Shown here: positions 9,652 through 18,020 of the stretch, one piece after another
Layout: every line of letters starts with the position of its first letter
How positions within the stretch are numbered: position 1 is the stretch's first letter
Assembly: GCF_039523175.1 (NCBI RefSeq)
Contig: NZ_BAAAEU010000032.1
Span: 1 to 64,000 of the forward strand
Direction: 5' to 3'
Length of the DNA stretch: 64,000 nucleotides
Origin: Dokdonella_A soli
GTDB lineage: Bacteria > Pseudomonadota > Gammaproteobacteria > Xanthomonadales > Rhodanobacteraceae
Notes under the pieces: generated by a model
Databases searched by the model: none
Seen by the model: only the letters and a program-made list of their open reading frames with translations
What the model was told of the DNA's origin: nothing
Program-made: the position numbers and the translations under genes

Positions 9652-10458
9652 CTACTTGCCACTTGCCAAGAGCGTGAGGACGTTATCGGGAAGCTCGGAA
9701 AAGTGAGCGTGAAAGACGTCCCCCTTCGCAACCAACGCCGACAACGTTCTTGCGACGCGCAGTGCCAGCATGCCGCCGGCCCAGTCCAACTCGACAATTT
9801 CGACACAGTCAAAATTGAAGTAATACCCCACAACGGGATAGATCGCCTTGAACAAGCTCTCTTTGGCTGAAAAGGCCAGTGTCAGCGCCCGTGCCCGTGG
9901 CCAGGCTCCCTGCAACACGCGATCCTCGCTGCTGCATATCAAGGTTGCTGAAATTTCTTCGGCAACTTGGTCACACAGCCAGCGTTCAAGGTCGACTCCA
10001 AGAAGCCCGACTTGACCTGCGTCAGCAATACAGGTGATTGCCACGCTATCCGTATGAGTGATCGAGCCCACCCATCCTTCCGGCCACAACGGCTGCCGGT
10101 TACCGCCGATAGGTATGGGCGACTGCAAGCAGTGCCTGCGCAACAGCAACTGGCCCAGGTAACGACCGGCAAGATGCTCCGCCTTCCGCTTGCGGACCGC
10201 GCGTCGTACACCTTCCGGGCAGTCGATCCCGAGCTTCGTATACAAAACATCACGATACGCGGATGAGTCATACCGGCATTGGAGTAACGAAACTTCCGGT
10301 CGACTCGGAATTACCAGCGACTCCAAGCTCTGGATGAACCCTGCAGTCAACTCGTGCAACCGCGACGACAGCTTCTCCTCATCCAGAACTTTGCTTCCGC
10401 CCGAACCATCGCAATGACCGTAGGACGACGACTCCCGCCACGTCTCCGAGCGGCTCAT
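9652..10458 (-). CDS. 4'-phosphopantetheinyl transferase, Sfp/EntD type
   Basis: The enzyme transfers the phosphopantetheine arm of coenzyme A to the serine of carrier domains, turning NRPS apo-carriers into holo form. Visible motifs are RKRKAEHLAGRYLGQLLL (CoA-binding helix), the WVGSITHTDS block, the metal-binding GVDLE and the family signature LAFSAKESLFKAI (W/F-S-x-K-E-x-x-x-K). The metal-binding and catalytic acid residues (D and E of GVDLE, E of KES) are present, so the protein looks active. I start at ATG 10458, which overlaps the stop of the ABC fragment as ATGA. A TTG at 10467 is possible and downstream starts would fit the usual length (about 210-250 aa) better. It probably primes the two carrier domains in this cluster. 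Confidence 0.85.
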   Translation of the reverse strand: MSRSETWRESSSYGHCDGSGGSKVLDEEKLSSRLHELTAGFIQSLESLVIPSRPEVSLLQCRYDSSAYRDVLYTKLGIDCPEGVRRAVRKRKAEHLAGRYLGQLLLRRHCLQSPIPIGGNRQPLWPEGWVGSITHTDSVAITCIADAGQVGLLGVDLERWLCDQVAEEISATLICSSEDRVLQGAWPRARALTLAFSAKESLFKAIYPVVGYYFNFDCVEIVELDWAGGMLALRVARTLSALVAKGDVFHAHFSELPDNVLTLLASGK

Positions 10459-10532
10459 TGCTGCCAATTCTCAATCAACGTTCGCTCCCCTTTGCGCTTG
10501 CGAATCCCCAGTTGCAGATAGTAGGTGAACAT
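10455..10532 (-). pseudogene. Stub of a MacB/FtsX-like ABC permease
   Basis: Just after the ATPase remains, an ATG at 10532 begins MFTYYLQLGIRKRKGERTL. MFTYYLQLG followed by a basic stretch is how MacB-like permeases that follow such ATPases often begin, before their first membrane helix. Here the frame stops after 25 codons and no membrane segment follows. The end is fused in frame to the tail of the ATPase frame. This marks the breakpoint where the permease was lost and the PPTase-bearing segment now begins. The assignment rests on a short similarity and on operon logic. Confidence 0.5.
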
Positions 10533-11098
10533 AGTCGTTCCTCCCGCCGTCTCAGGCCATTGCCGCAGTGGTCGCACTATCGTCCAGTGCAGGCTTGCCG
10601 GCTCGTCGTCGAAGTCGGTGACCTGGCCGTCGATCACGTGCACGTTGCGGTGCGCGCGCGCGGCAAGCTCCGGATCGTGCGTGACCATGACGATCGTGGT
10701 GCCTTGGCGATTGATTTCCTCCAGCAGTTCCAGCACGCCGCGCGCCATCAGCGAATCGAGGTTGCCAGTGGGCTCATCCGCAAGGAGAAGTCGTGGCGAA
10801 CCGGCCAGCGCACGTGCGATCGCGACGCGCTGCTGCTGACCGCCCGAAAGTTCCGACGGGTAGTGCTTCATGCGCGAGGCGAGATCCACGCGACGTCGAC
10901 GCCATCGAGCTGGTACTGGCCACCGGTGAACTCCTCGAGCAGGCCGGCAATGTTGAGGAAGGTCGTCTTGCCGGAACCGGACGGACCGGTCACCGCGACG
11001 AACTCGCCCTCGCGCACCTGGATCGAAAAGTCGCGCAAGGCGTAGGTTTCGATCAGATGGGTCCGGTAGACCTTCTGCAGGTGGGTCATCTTGAGCAT
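10533..11098 (-). pseudogene. MacB/LolD-like ABC transporter ATPase, internally deleted and frameshifted
   Basis: The first part (11098-10870) encodes Walker A GPSGSGKTTFLNIAGLL and ends after YQLDGVDV. The second part (from about 10889, in another frame) resumes at LASRMKHYPSELSGGQQQR, with the ABC signature LSGGQ, Walker B RLLLADEPTGNLDS and the switch histidine in VMVTHD. About 60 residues that normally connect these, including the Q-loop, are missing and the frame changes at the junction near 10880. The ATPase therefore cannot be functional. It lies downstream of the intact adaptor gene and upstream of a permease stub: the remains of a tripartite MacAB-type exporter. Confidence 0.85.
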
Positions 11099-11115
11099 CG
11101 GCTTCGCCTCTTTGA

Positions 11116-11197
11116 AATGGGAATGGGAATGGGGATACGAGAATGGCGGGTGGGGAATGGAGCCTGGCTCTTGCGATTCCCTATTCCCTATTCCCCT
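11116..11197. repeat. G-rich/C-rich imperfect inverted repeat (REP-like)
   Basis: A G-rich arm with tandem GGGAAT units is followed after about 40 bases by a C-rich arm with tandem CCCTATT units, so the RNA could fold back on itself. Such GGGAAT-rich palindromes are common intergenic repeats in Xanthomonadales. It fills the gap between the adaptor stop and the ATPase start and could affect mRNA stability or act as an intercistronic hairpin. Confidence 0.5.
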
Positions 11198-12464
11198 AAT
11201 TAAGCGCCACGCGCTGCGCGCCGTTGAACTGGTCGGTGCCGGAGATCACCACGCGGTCGCCTTCCTTGACGCCGCTGACGATCTCGACCGAGTTGAGGCT
11301 GGTGGCGCCGATCTCGATCGGCGTGCGCTCGGCGGTGCCGTTGTGCACGACATAGGCGACGCGACCGGCACCGGTATCGATGAAGGGACCGCGCTCGACG
11401 ATCAGCACGTTCGGGTGCTCGTCCATCAGGATGCGCGTGGTCAGCTGCTGGCTCTGGCGCAGGCCGGCGGGCTTCTTGTCGCCGAAGCGCACGCGGCCGG
11501 TGACCTGGCCGTTGACGACCTCGGGTGAGATCGCACTGACTTCGCCCGCATATTTCTCGCTGCCGTCGATGATTTCCGCAGCCATGCCCGGGCTGAGGTC
11601 ATGCGCGAACACTTCCGGCACCTGTACTTCGACTTCGAGTGCGCTGAGGTCGACGACACTGAGGATGGCCGAATTCGGCGCCACGTTCGCGCGCTGCTGC
11701 ACGACCAACTGGCCGACCTGGCCGTCGACCGGTGAGCGCAGTTTCAGCTCGTCGACCTGGCGCGCGAGGTCCTCGACCAGCAGCTTCTGGCGATCCAGCG
11801 CGAACCGCTTGGTCTTCAATTCGAAGGCGAGGCTGTCGCGATCGAGCACGGTGTTGTGCTGCGCGTTGATCTCGCTCAGCTTCGCCTTCGCCAATGCATC
11901 CTTCGCCCGCAGCACCGTCATTTCCGACTGCGCGCCGAGCGTGAACGCCTTCTGGTTGCGCTCGACTTCGCGCTCGGCGGTCTGGCGATCGATCACGGCC
12001 TGCTCGTAGGCCATCTGCGACGCAGCCTGGGCCTTGCGATTGTCGATGGTGGCGCGTTCGACATCGAGGCCGAGGCTGTCCAGGCTTGCCTGCTCCTGCT
12101 TCAGCTTGTTGGTCAGTTCCGGCGAGTCGATCTCGGCCAGCACATCGTTCTTCTTGACCTTGTCGCCAGCATGCACGTCGAGCGTCACCGTGCCGGCACT
12201 GCGCGTGTAGACGGTGGGACTGACGGCGGCGACGATCTTGCCCTGCACCGAGACGTCGCGCGTCAGCGTGCCGCGCTTGACCTCGGCAATGCGCAGGCGT
12301 GCCGTGCTCGCCAATGAGTCCGCCGACAGCAGGCGCGCGACGGTCGGTACGCACAGTGCTACGACTATCGCCACGGCCACGCCGGCGCCGATCCATATCA
12401 TCTGTTTGCTGCGGTTGCGCTGCGGCGCAATTTGGCGGTCCTGGGCCGAGGTGTCGCGAAGCAT
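11196..12464 (-). CDS. HlyD/MacA-type periplasmic adaptor of an efflux system
   Basis: This is a membrane-fusion protein linking an inner-membrane exporter to an outer-membrane channel. Starting at ATG 12464 (MLRDTSAQDRQ), one membrane helix (IWIGAGVAVAIVVALCV) follows a short basic cytoplasmic tail. A biotinyl-lipoyl half (TLDVHAGDKVKKNDVLAEID) comes next, then a long coiled-coil hairpin rich in Ala, Glu and Lys, the second lipoyl half (LRSPVDGQVGQLVV) and a beta-barrel/membrane-proximal end. The length (422 aa) is normal. A longer ORF reaches 12530 but has no better start. The downstream partner ATPase and permease are broken, so the adaptor is orphaned here unless it works with proteins encoded elsewhere. 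Confidence 0.85.
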   Translation of the reverse strand: MLRDTSAQDRQIAPQRNRSKQMIWIGAGVAVAIVVALCVPTVARLLSADSLASTARLRIAEVKRGTLTRDVSVQGKIVAAVSPTVYTRSAGTVTLDVHAGDKVKKNDVLAEIDSPELTNKLKQEQASLDSLGLDVERATIDNRKAQAASQMAYEQAVIDRQTAEREVERNQKAFTLGAQSEMTVLRAKDALAKAKLSEINAQHNTVLDRDSLAFELKTKRFALDRQKLLVEDLARQVDELKLRSPVDGQVGQLVVQQRANVAPNSAILSVVDLSALEVEVQVPEVFAHDLSPGMAAEIIDGSEKYAGEVSAISPEVVNGQVTGRVRFGDKKPAGLRQSQQLTTRILMDEHPNVLIVERGPFIDTGAGRVAYVVHNGTAERTPIEIGATSLNSVEIVSGVKEGDRVVISGTDQFNGAQRVALN

Positions 12465-12632
12465 TGGGGGTTGGGCTCCGTGCTGGCGGGGGTTGGTTAC
12501 CTGGTTTAAGGCAATGATGTAGCGCGGCACTTGGTTTGCAAAATTGGCGCGCTTGGTTTGCGAAGTCGTTTGAGAGTCTTCATGGCCCCGAAAGCGGGGC
12601 TTTGAAGAGGGATTGAAAAGGCGATCCTAGCC
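12465..12632. other. Spacer upstream of the adaptor gene with a small hairpin
   Basis: No gene is visible. A short perfect stem, GCCCCG-AAAG-CGGGGC, lies at 12585-12600 and is followed by TTT on the plus strand; it is too weak to call a terminator with confidence. CTTGGTTTGC occurs twice (near 12532 and 12551). The adaptor promoter should be here. Confidence 0.35.
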
Positions 12633-12754
12633 GGGAGTGTCAGAATTTTGTGTGCGAGGCAGTGAAGGATTTTCATTTTACGCATTCGTTGAGATGAACC
12701 GGTCCGCGTAGAGGATAGCGAACTGGTTCATGGCCTCTTTCCAGTCTTTCGCGA
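12633..12754 (-). mobile_element. IS256-family transposase 3' end with terminal inverted repeat
   Basis: The minus strand encodes LAKDWKEAMNQFAILYADRF and a few more residues to a stop at 12678, the C-terminal tail typical of IS256-type Mutator-like transposases. Beyond the stop, bases 12633-12656 (GGGAGTGTCAGAATTTTGTG on the plus strand) match the terminal inverted repeat style of this family. Everything upstream in the transposase is missing. Confidence 0.7.
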
Positions 12755-12764
12755 GTCTGTAATT

Positions 12765-12872
12765 TGAACTGTGTAACTGCCCCTTGAGACACTGCGGCTT
12801 GGCCGCGAGGAGCAGAGAAATGGCATTGACGAAAGCGATGCTCGATGAGTTGGTGGGGGACTGCAAGACAGC
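12765..12872 (+). mobile_element. IS256-family transposase 5' end, opposite orientation
   Basis: On the plus strand, a GAGGAG ribosome-binding site precedes ATG 12820 and the N-terminus MALTKAMLDELVGDCKT, which matches the start of IS256-type transposases. After about 17 codons the sequence switches into IS3 orfB DNA read on the other strand. With the minus-strand 3' end next door, the two IS256 pieces point away from each other. This implies an inversion or two separate insertions followed by deletion. Confidence 0.65.
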
Positions 12873-13021
12873 CGCTCATCGCGCTGCACACGCCTCGGCG
12901 CCTTGGCCGGATCGGACCGCCGCGCTGCATGCACGTAGTACGTCGATGGGGCGATCGGCAGCACCTTGCAGATCGGCTCGACCCCATACACCTCGCGGTG
13001 ATCGTCGATGAATGCCGTCAT
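12873..13021 (-). pseudogene. IS3-family orfB, N-terminal fragment
   Basis: ATG at 13021 overlaps the orfA stop as ATGA. The frame reads MTAFIDDHREVYGVEPICKV, then LPIAPSTYYVHAARRSDPA, the helix-turn-helix start of an IS3-family OrfB of the IS51-like group. After about 50 codons it runs into the IS256 fragment and the DDE catalytic domain is absent. In intact elements OrfAB is made by programmed frameshifting; that is impossible here. Confidence 0.85.
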
Positions 13022-13341
13022 GGCTTGAACCGGCGGTCGAGCTCCGCCTGGGCAAAATACGCCGACGCCTTGCGCAGAATCTCGTTGGCCTGGCGCAGTT
13101 CCCGGTTCTCCCATTCCAGCGCCTTGATCCGCTCGCGTTCGGACGTGCTCAGTCCTTCGCGCTCGCCGTTATCTCGTTCGGCCTGCCGTACCCACCGACG
13201 CAACGTCTCGGCGGTGCAACCCAGCTTCCCGGCAATCGACTCGATCGCCGCCCACTGCGAACCGTGCTCACCCTGATGCTCCTGCACCATCCGCACGGCG
13301 CGCTCTCGCACCTCAACGGAATACTTCGCTGATGTCTTCAT
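13018..13341 (-). CDS. IS3-family transposase OrfA (107 aa), intact but orphaned
   Basis: The protein begins MKTSAKYSVEVRERAVRMV and carries the helix-turn-helix DNA-binding domain of IS3 OrfA (GSQWAAIESIAGKLGC, then ETLRRWVRQAE). A leucine-zipper-like helix follows: LEWENRELRQANEILRKA. Its length is standard. Upstream, the element's left inverted repeat ends at 13391 (TGAATCGCCCCGGCTTTCC on the minus strand). Because orfB is cut, OrfA can at most act as a DNA-binding repressor of related elements. Confidence 0.9.
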   Translation of the reverse strand: MKTSAKYSVEVRERAVRMVQEHQGEHGSQWAAIESIAGKLGCTAETLRRWVRQAERDNGEREGLSTSERERIKALEWENRELRQANEILRKASAYFAQAELDRRFKP

Positions 13342-13391
13342 GGCTCCATCCTCTCAAGAGTGGGAGCCTCCGGGAAAGCCGGGGCGATTCA
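13342..13391 (-). mobile_element. Left terminal repeat and leader of the IS3-family element
   Basis: The minus strand from 13391 reads TGAATCGCCCCGGCTTTCC, the typical TG-starting terminal repeat of IS51-like IS3 elements, followed by the orfA leader. The first bases TGA also close the reading frame of the small gene into which the element is joined. This fixes the insertion boundary at 13391/13392. Confidence 0.75.
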
Positions 13392-13484
13392 GACCCCTTC
13401 GCCCGTAGCGAAGTAGTTGATGAAGGCGATATGGCAATCTGCAAGTAGTCGGCTGACTGTTGCCAATTGAGCGATAGCGTCCAT
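13392..13484 (-). pseudogene. 5' fragment of a small gene cut by the IS3 element; relative of the gene at 28233-28526
   Basis: ATG at 13484 opens a frame of about 30 codons. It begins MDAIAQLATVSRLLADCH, continues IAFINYFATGEGV and stops at the IS3 terminal TGA. The stretch DCHIAFINYFATGEGV is also found in the intact 97-aa product encoded at 28233-28526. At DNA level, 13392-13439 matches 28464-28511 with a single difference and the two then diverge completely. Function unknown. The shared block, with unrelated sequence before it, points to a mosaic gene family or a recombination product. Confidence 0.6.
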
Positions 13485-13541
13485 ATCAGTCTTGCAAACA
13501 GTGCAACTAAAGACGCGCCAGCGGAATCTAGTTCTACGTCA

Positions 13542-16500
13542 CTACCGAAGCGGTGATACAAGTTCGACCGGTAAATGCGAACGAGCTGACCATAGATCGA
13601 TGGTCGTGTTTAACACCCAGCGACGCTCCAGAACTTTCTTCGTGACGTCGTCGCGTATCCGCGCGCGCTCGCGAAACCTTATACCGTAGTTGCGCATTAG
13701 ACGCGCATGGGGAAGCCGGCCCGTCCATTCCCAGATTGCTCTGCCAGCGTTTGCGCTCGGGGCGAGCGAAGCTTTATAGATTTCATCTGCTTTTCCTCGA
13801 GCTGGGACCCAGAGATAAGTGCCGCTTCCTGCAGCTTCGTTGTGAACTACAGATATTTCCAACAGCGGACCTGTCTCGGGATCCTCATCAATCATGGGCC
13901 CCTCGACCCGGATTACGAAGTTGTGCTGATCGGAGAATTCGATCGACCCATGGCGCCAGGGCATTAGCCAGAGATCCCGACCGACGGCGTGTGATAGCTC
14001 GAGCCCCGCGACGCTATGCTTTTGGTACCGAGCTAGACCAAGATGCACGAAGGGCATGTATGGCGCTCCGGACGCTAGGTCGGACGCACGCTGCGCTGCG
14101 TTCTGTGGATCGAGCACGATGTCGCAATAGAAGCCTCGCTTCTCATCGAGGACAGGTACATGTGGGCGAATGTTAACGAGGACGCCGGAGTCTCCGGCAT
14201 CTCCCGGTTCGCCGCTCGGCCTGTCAGCCTTCAGCAGGCCGGTAGCCCACTCGTCACCGCTGCGAAAGCGATCAGGTGGCAGATTTCCTCGCGTTGGAGA
14301 CTGATGCAGCTGATTGCGTCCCTGCAATGTAAAGCCGTCAGCGTATGGCTCAAGTGCTGGCGTGAAAAGGTCGCATGGATCTGTTCCATCCTTCCTGAAG
14401 AGGACCCCCAGAGCCTCGCCCTCACCAGACGCGAAGACGTCCTTGCCCAGTTCAAGCCGGATATTGCTCGTTCGCGTGAACGAGTAGCGCCCACGCCCAT
14501 CGCACCGACGATCCTCTTTCAACATGAACTTGACGTTCGCGATCGTCGGAGCCGGAGGACGGAATGTGCACGGCTGCCAAATGTCGCGTGGCTGTGATCT
14601 GCTTTCGCAATCAGCGCCGTTGCGGAAGAAATTCACGAAGCGTGAGGTCGCGATGAGGGTAGCGGACAACCTTCTCGCACGCCCATCCGGGAACGCGTGC
14701 GCGAGCCTCCTCGGATTCAGCGGATCGCGCAGCAGGTCCAGCCGCGTTGCTGTCGTCGCGCTGTCGATGTCCGCGACGTTGAACAGTTGCGCGTGCCCGG
14801 ACCCGGCGATGTAACGATATCGCCGATCCTGGTCCCTCTTAAGATATTCAGGACCGTGCTCCAACCATCCGGCCTCGCATCGAAGCTTTTCCGTGGCTGC
14901 CGGGTCGATGTTCACACAGCCCACGAAGAAGCACGTCGCGCCCCCTTCCTCGCTTTCCCAAGCAGCATAGCCGGCCCCATGTCGCTTCCAGCGATCGGTG
15001 ACGACATCCGACCATTTCCGGTCAGGACTGTTGGACGAGTCCGCCGCGACGGTGGTTAGCAAAGGTGTTATCGCTCCTGGATCACTAGGATCGACGAAAG
15101 CGGGAGCACCGGGCCGCTGCTGGGCATGCACCAGCGTGATCGCCTGCGCGCCGTTTAAGGTCGAGACGACCTGATTCTCGAGCAAGGCCGCCAGCAATAT
15201 CGCCGCAATTTTGTCCGGATCGCCGCTCGTGCCACTTAGCCTCAGCGCGTGTCTGGTTAGCTCCTCCCCAACAACGTGATTTCGTACGATGACCTCGGGG
15301 CTGGGCTCGGCCACCGCGAGGGCGGCCAGGCTGGTGGCAGGCTGCATCGAAATAACGATCTTGCGAACATCGACGCCGCCCACGATCGCGTTTTCGTATC
15401 CGATCTCGATGCGCGGCTTCCTTAGGTTCGATTCCGTTCGGCGCACTTCGAGCAGCACAGGCATCGCATCGCGTGGACGCTTGCCCTCCTTCCAGAAGCC
15501 CACTGGCAACTTCATCTTCGGCGGCGCGACGTTGGACGGCGTCTGTGCGGCCAGATGAAGTCGAAGATACTGTGAGTGCCCGTCAGGATGATATTCCCGC
15601 TTCTGCTTCGTTGCTTCGTCGAACTGAAGGACCTGTCCCCGACTGTTCGCTTCGTTCGCCTTTGGAGAGGTGGAGATTCCACCTTTCATCGCGAGCGGAA
15701 AGCTTCCTCCGCCCTTGCGCCAAAGGACGCCGACGTGCGATCGGAACGCGCCAGGCGGCTCATCGTCTTGCACTCCTCGAAACTGATCTTGCTGCTCCGC
15801 ACGATCGAAATCGACAGCATGGGGATAGAAGAACCTCTGCGATGTCGAGGTCTTCGTATCGCCCGTCCTCACGACGAGCGTCTGGAGGGATTCCCCTAGC
15901 AGGTCCGGTTCCGAGCGGACTGTGACCATTCGACTGTCGTGCGGAAGCAGCAGGAGGGGTGCGGGGATTTTGTCGGGGCGCCTGAACGCGAATGGCTTCC
16001 CAGCCGGATCGCCGAGTACGTGGCCGTACCTGTCCTCAGCATGGGCGGCGGTCGCCGCCGCAACGCCTAGCGTCCAGCCACCGACATAGGATGCCGTGAG
16101 CCCGACCAGATATCCGTAGCCGTCTCGCAACGGTGGAGGCCGGTAGTCGAAGCCGCCGGAGCCCGGCATGTCCGGGAGATGATAGGTCCGCGGAACGGCA
16201 AGGTCCTCACGCACCTTAATCGTGACATCCGTCGTCGTGGACTCTGTGGGCAAGGCGAGCGAGAGACTGCCGCCGTGCCAGGAAAAAATTTCCTGCGCAG
16301 TGACGGCCGCAGATTGGCTGTTGCCGCTCGCATCAGCCGTAACCTGTTCGACCGGGATGGAATCGACCAGGCCAAATTCCCGCTCGGGTGAGACGCACTC
16401 AACCACGAAGTCCTCATCCACCTGCCCACGCGAGCGGAACGACACGCTTCGAGCGACGGCGGTCCGCCACTCGGCCGCGCGGGACTTCAGGCTTGGTGCC

Positions 16501-18020
16501 TGCTGCTTTGGAATTGCGAACATGACACCATAGCCGCGGAGCAGATCAGCGGCGAAATTCACATGGTGTTGGGGGTCTTCCTGCAGCTTTCGTAGGCGCG
16601 CACCGGATTCCTTCATCATCGCATGCATGCCGGTATCGATGAGAGTGAGGCCCCGTCCAACAGGATTCGGCTCGTTGCCCGCGGGCGCCTCGCCCCCCCT
16701 TAAGGAGGCGAGAGTCGAGCGCGCGAAATCCATGCGCCGCTTCGTCGAAGAGACGGTGTCGGTGATATCCAGCTTGTAACGCAGCTCGCTACCCTTGTTG
16801 GCACGCAGCCTTAGAACACCGCCGACAATGGCGGCGTCTGTCGTGGGACCGCGGGCAAGCGCTTCATGCTCGTCGCAGGGTCCGAAGAAACTCGGCCCAC
16901 CTTCGCCGCCATGGACGAACGCGGTCCAACCCTGCCCTGTGGGCGGGCTAGCGTCGAACGATACCGCCACCGCGCCGTACGACACGGCCTTTAGGGGACC
17001 AACCTTCGCCTCCCAAAGCTTCCTCGGTACGCGGAGTTCGGCGTTCACACCAAGAAAGGTGGCGATCGCGGGCGAGGTAATGATGCTGGATAGCTTGCGG
17101 CGCGCCGTATCCTCCGAAGTAGGGGAGCTCTGCGTCCGGAGACCTTGGGCGATGACATTCGTCGCTATCGCCAGTTCCTCGAGCACATCGTCCAGGTCGG
17201 TCTGCGACGTGGACGACAGATGGTCAAGCAACTCGGCGCGCCCCTCAACCGCCCTTCCGTCCAGCTCAAGAGCGCGGTTGCGCGCTCTTGCCCGCGCGAT
17301 CGTGAAGTCGTCGAGGTTTGTGTCCATCTTCGCGACGCTGGCTACATTCGCCGATCCCTTAAATGACTTGAGCGCAGCACGCCACCTTCCGAGCTTCTCC
17401 CTGTGTTCCTGCCCCTCGATTGTGGCACCCACCTGATCGCGTGCAGATCCCGGAGGGGACCACTTGCGTAGGCGGGCCTGCTGAACTGCTTGCTGCTTCG
17501 CTGCCATCGAACCATGCTCGGCCTCAACTACTATCCTTTCGCGGTAGTCAGCCATAAGCTCCGCCGAGAGGCGGTCTGAATCGATGAGCGGCGCGATGCC
17601 CGACTGAGCAGAGAAGGAGTGGCCGCCAACTGCGTCCTGCTCCAGAGCTGTGAGGAGAGCCGTTGCGACACCGTCTTTGAACGTCTCATACCAGAGATCG
17701 TCGGCCGCGGCGGCGGCGCGCGCGGTCCAGCGGGTCGCAGTGGAGACAGGACCTAAGCTTCCGGTTGCCGAAACCCCGCCGTCCGGCGTGACGTCGCCAA
17801 GGTGAACGATTAGATTGGTGAGCCTGGCCCTGATCTTCTCCGGCCAAGTTGCCAGGTCGAGCGTGCTCGATTTGCTCGCACCGCCGGACCCCACCGGAAC
17901 CGGCGTGAGCTGGAGGCCGAGCAGCATGTCTCCATTGGACGCCACGCCATGAGGCACCACGAGGATCGAGACATCCACCAAGACCGGAGGCAGCGGAGGC
18001 AGTGGCTTTCTAGTTGTCAT
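13542..18020 (-). CDS. Giant protein of unknown function (1492 aa), partner of the upstream giant gene
   Basis: I do not recognise a named family. The N-terminus is proline-rich (PLPPLPPVLVDVSILVVPHG) with no signal peptide, so the protein may be cytoplasmic or exported by an unusual route. Residues of about 100-330 look helical and charged; the rest is mostly predicted beta with many short hydrophobic strands. Near the C-terminus, YMPFVHLGLARYQKHSVAGL followed by ELSHAVG resembles, from memory, a conserved block of large uncharacterised bacterial proteins. I see no catalytic motif. The start codon lies 11 bases inside the end of the preceding 2352-aa gene (ATGACAACTAG overlap), so the two are translationally coupled and probably act together. 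The 3' end is close to IS debris but the frame looks complete. Confidence 0.8.
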   Translation of the reverse strand: MTTRKPLPPLPPVLVDVSILVVPHGVASNGDMLLGLQLTPVPVGSGGASKSSTLDLATWPEKIRARLTNLIVHLGDVTPDGGVSATGSLGPVSTATRWTARAAAAADDLWYETFKDGVATALLTALEQDAVGGHSFSAQSGIAPLIDSDRLSAELMADYRERIVVEAEHGSMAAKQQAVQQARLRKWSPPGSARDQVGATIEGQEHREKLGRWRAALKSFKGSANVASVAKMDTNLDDFTIARARARNRALELDGRAVEGRAELLDHLSSTSQTDLDDVLEELAIATNVIAQGLRTQSSPTSEDTARRKLSSIITSPAIATFLGVNAELRVPRKLWEAKVGPLKAVSYGAVAVSFDASPPTGQGWTAFVHGGEGGPSFFGPCDEHEALARGPTTDAAIVGGVLRLRANKGSELRYKLDITDTVSSTKRRMDFARSTLASLRGGEAPAGNEPNPVGRGLTLIDTGMHAMMKESGARLRKLQEDPQHHVNFAADLLRGYGVMFAIPKQQAPSLKSRAAEWRTAVARSVSFRSRGQVDEDFVVECVSPEREFGLVDSIPVEQVTADASGNSQSAAVTAQEIFSWHGGSLSLALPTESTTTDVTIKVREDLAVPRTYHLPDMPGSGGFDYRPPPLRDGYGYLVGLTASYVGGWTLGVAAATAAHAEDRYGHVLGDPAGKPFAFRRPDKIPAPLLLLPHDSRMVTVRSEPDLLGESLQTLVVRTGDTKTSTSQRFFYPHAVDFDRAEQQDQFRGVQDDEPPGAFRSHVGVLWRKGGGSFPLAMKGGISTSPKANEANSRGQVLQFDEATKQKREYHPDGHSQYLRLHLAAQTPSNVAPPKMKLPVGFWKEGKRPRDAMPVLLEVRRTESNLRKPRIEIGYENAIVGGVDVRKIVISMQPATSLAALAVAEPSPEVIVRNHVVGEELTRHALRLSGTSGDPDKIAAILLAALLENQVVSTLNGAQAITLVHAQQRPGAPAFVDPSDPGAITPLLTTVAADSSNSPDRKWSDVVTDRWKRHGAGYAAWESEEGGATCFFVGCVNIDPAATEKLRCEAGWLEHGPEYLKRDQDRRYRYIAGSGHAQLFNVADIDSATTATRLDLLRDPLNPRRLAHAFPDGRARRLSATLIATSRFVNFFRNGADCESRSQPRDIWQPCTFRPPAPTIANVKFMLKEDRRCDGRGRYSFTRTSNIRLELGKDVFASGEGEALGVLFRKDGTDPCDLFTPALEPYADGFTLQGRNQLHQSPTRGNLPPDRFRSGDEWATGLLKADRPSGEPGDAGDSGVLVNIRPHVPVLDEKRGFYCDIVLDPQNAAQRASDLASGAPYMPFVHLGLARYQKHSVAGLELSHAVGRDLWLMPWRHGSIEFSDQHNFVIRVEGPMIDEDPETGPLLEISVVHNEAAGSGTYLWVPARGKADEIYKASLAPSANAGRAIWEWTGRLPHARLMRNYGIRFRERARIRDDVTKKVLERRWVLNTTIDLWSARSHLPVELVSPLR

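Noticed and set aside
11116..11197. G-rich tract as a regulatory G-quadruplex
   Set aside because: The G-runs are matched by a C-rich arm downstream, so a fold-back intergenic repeat explains them better.
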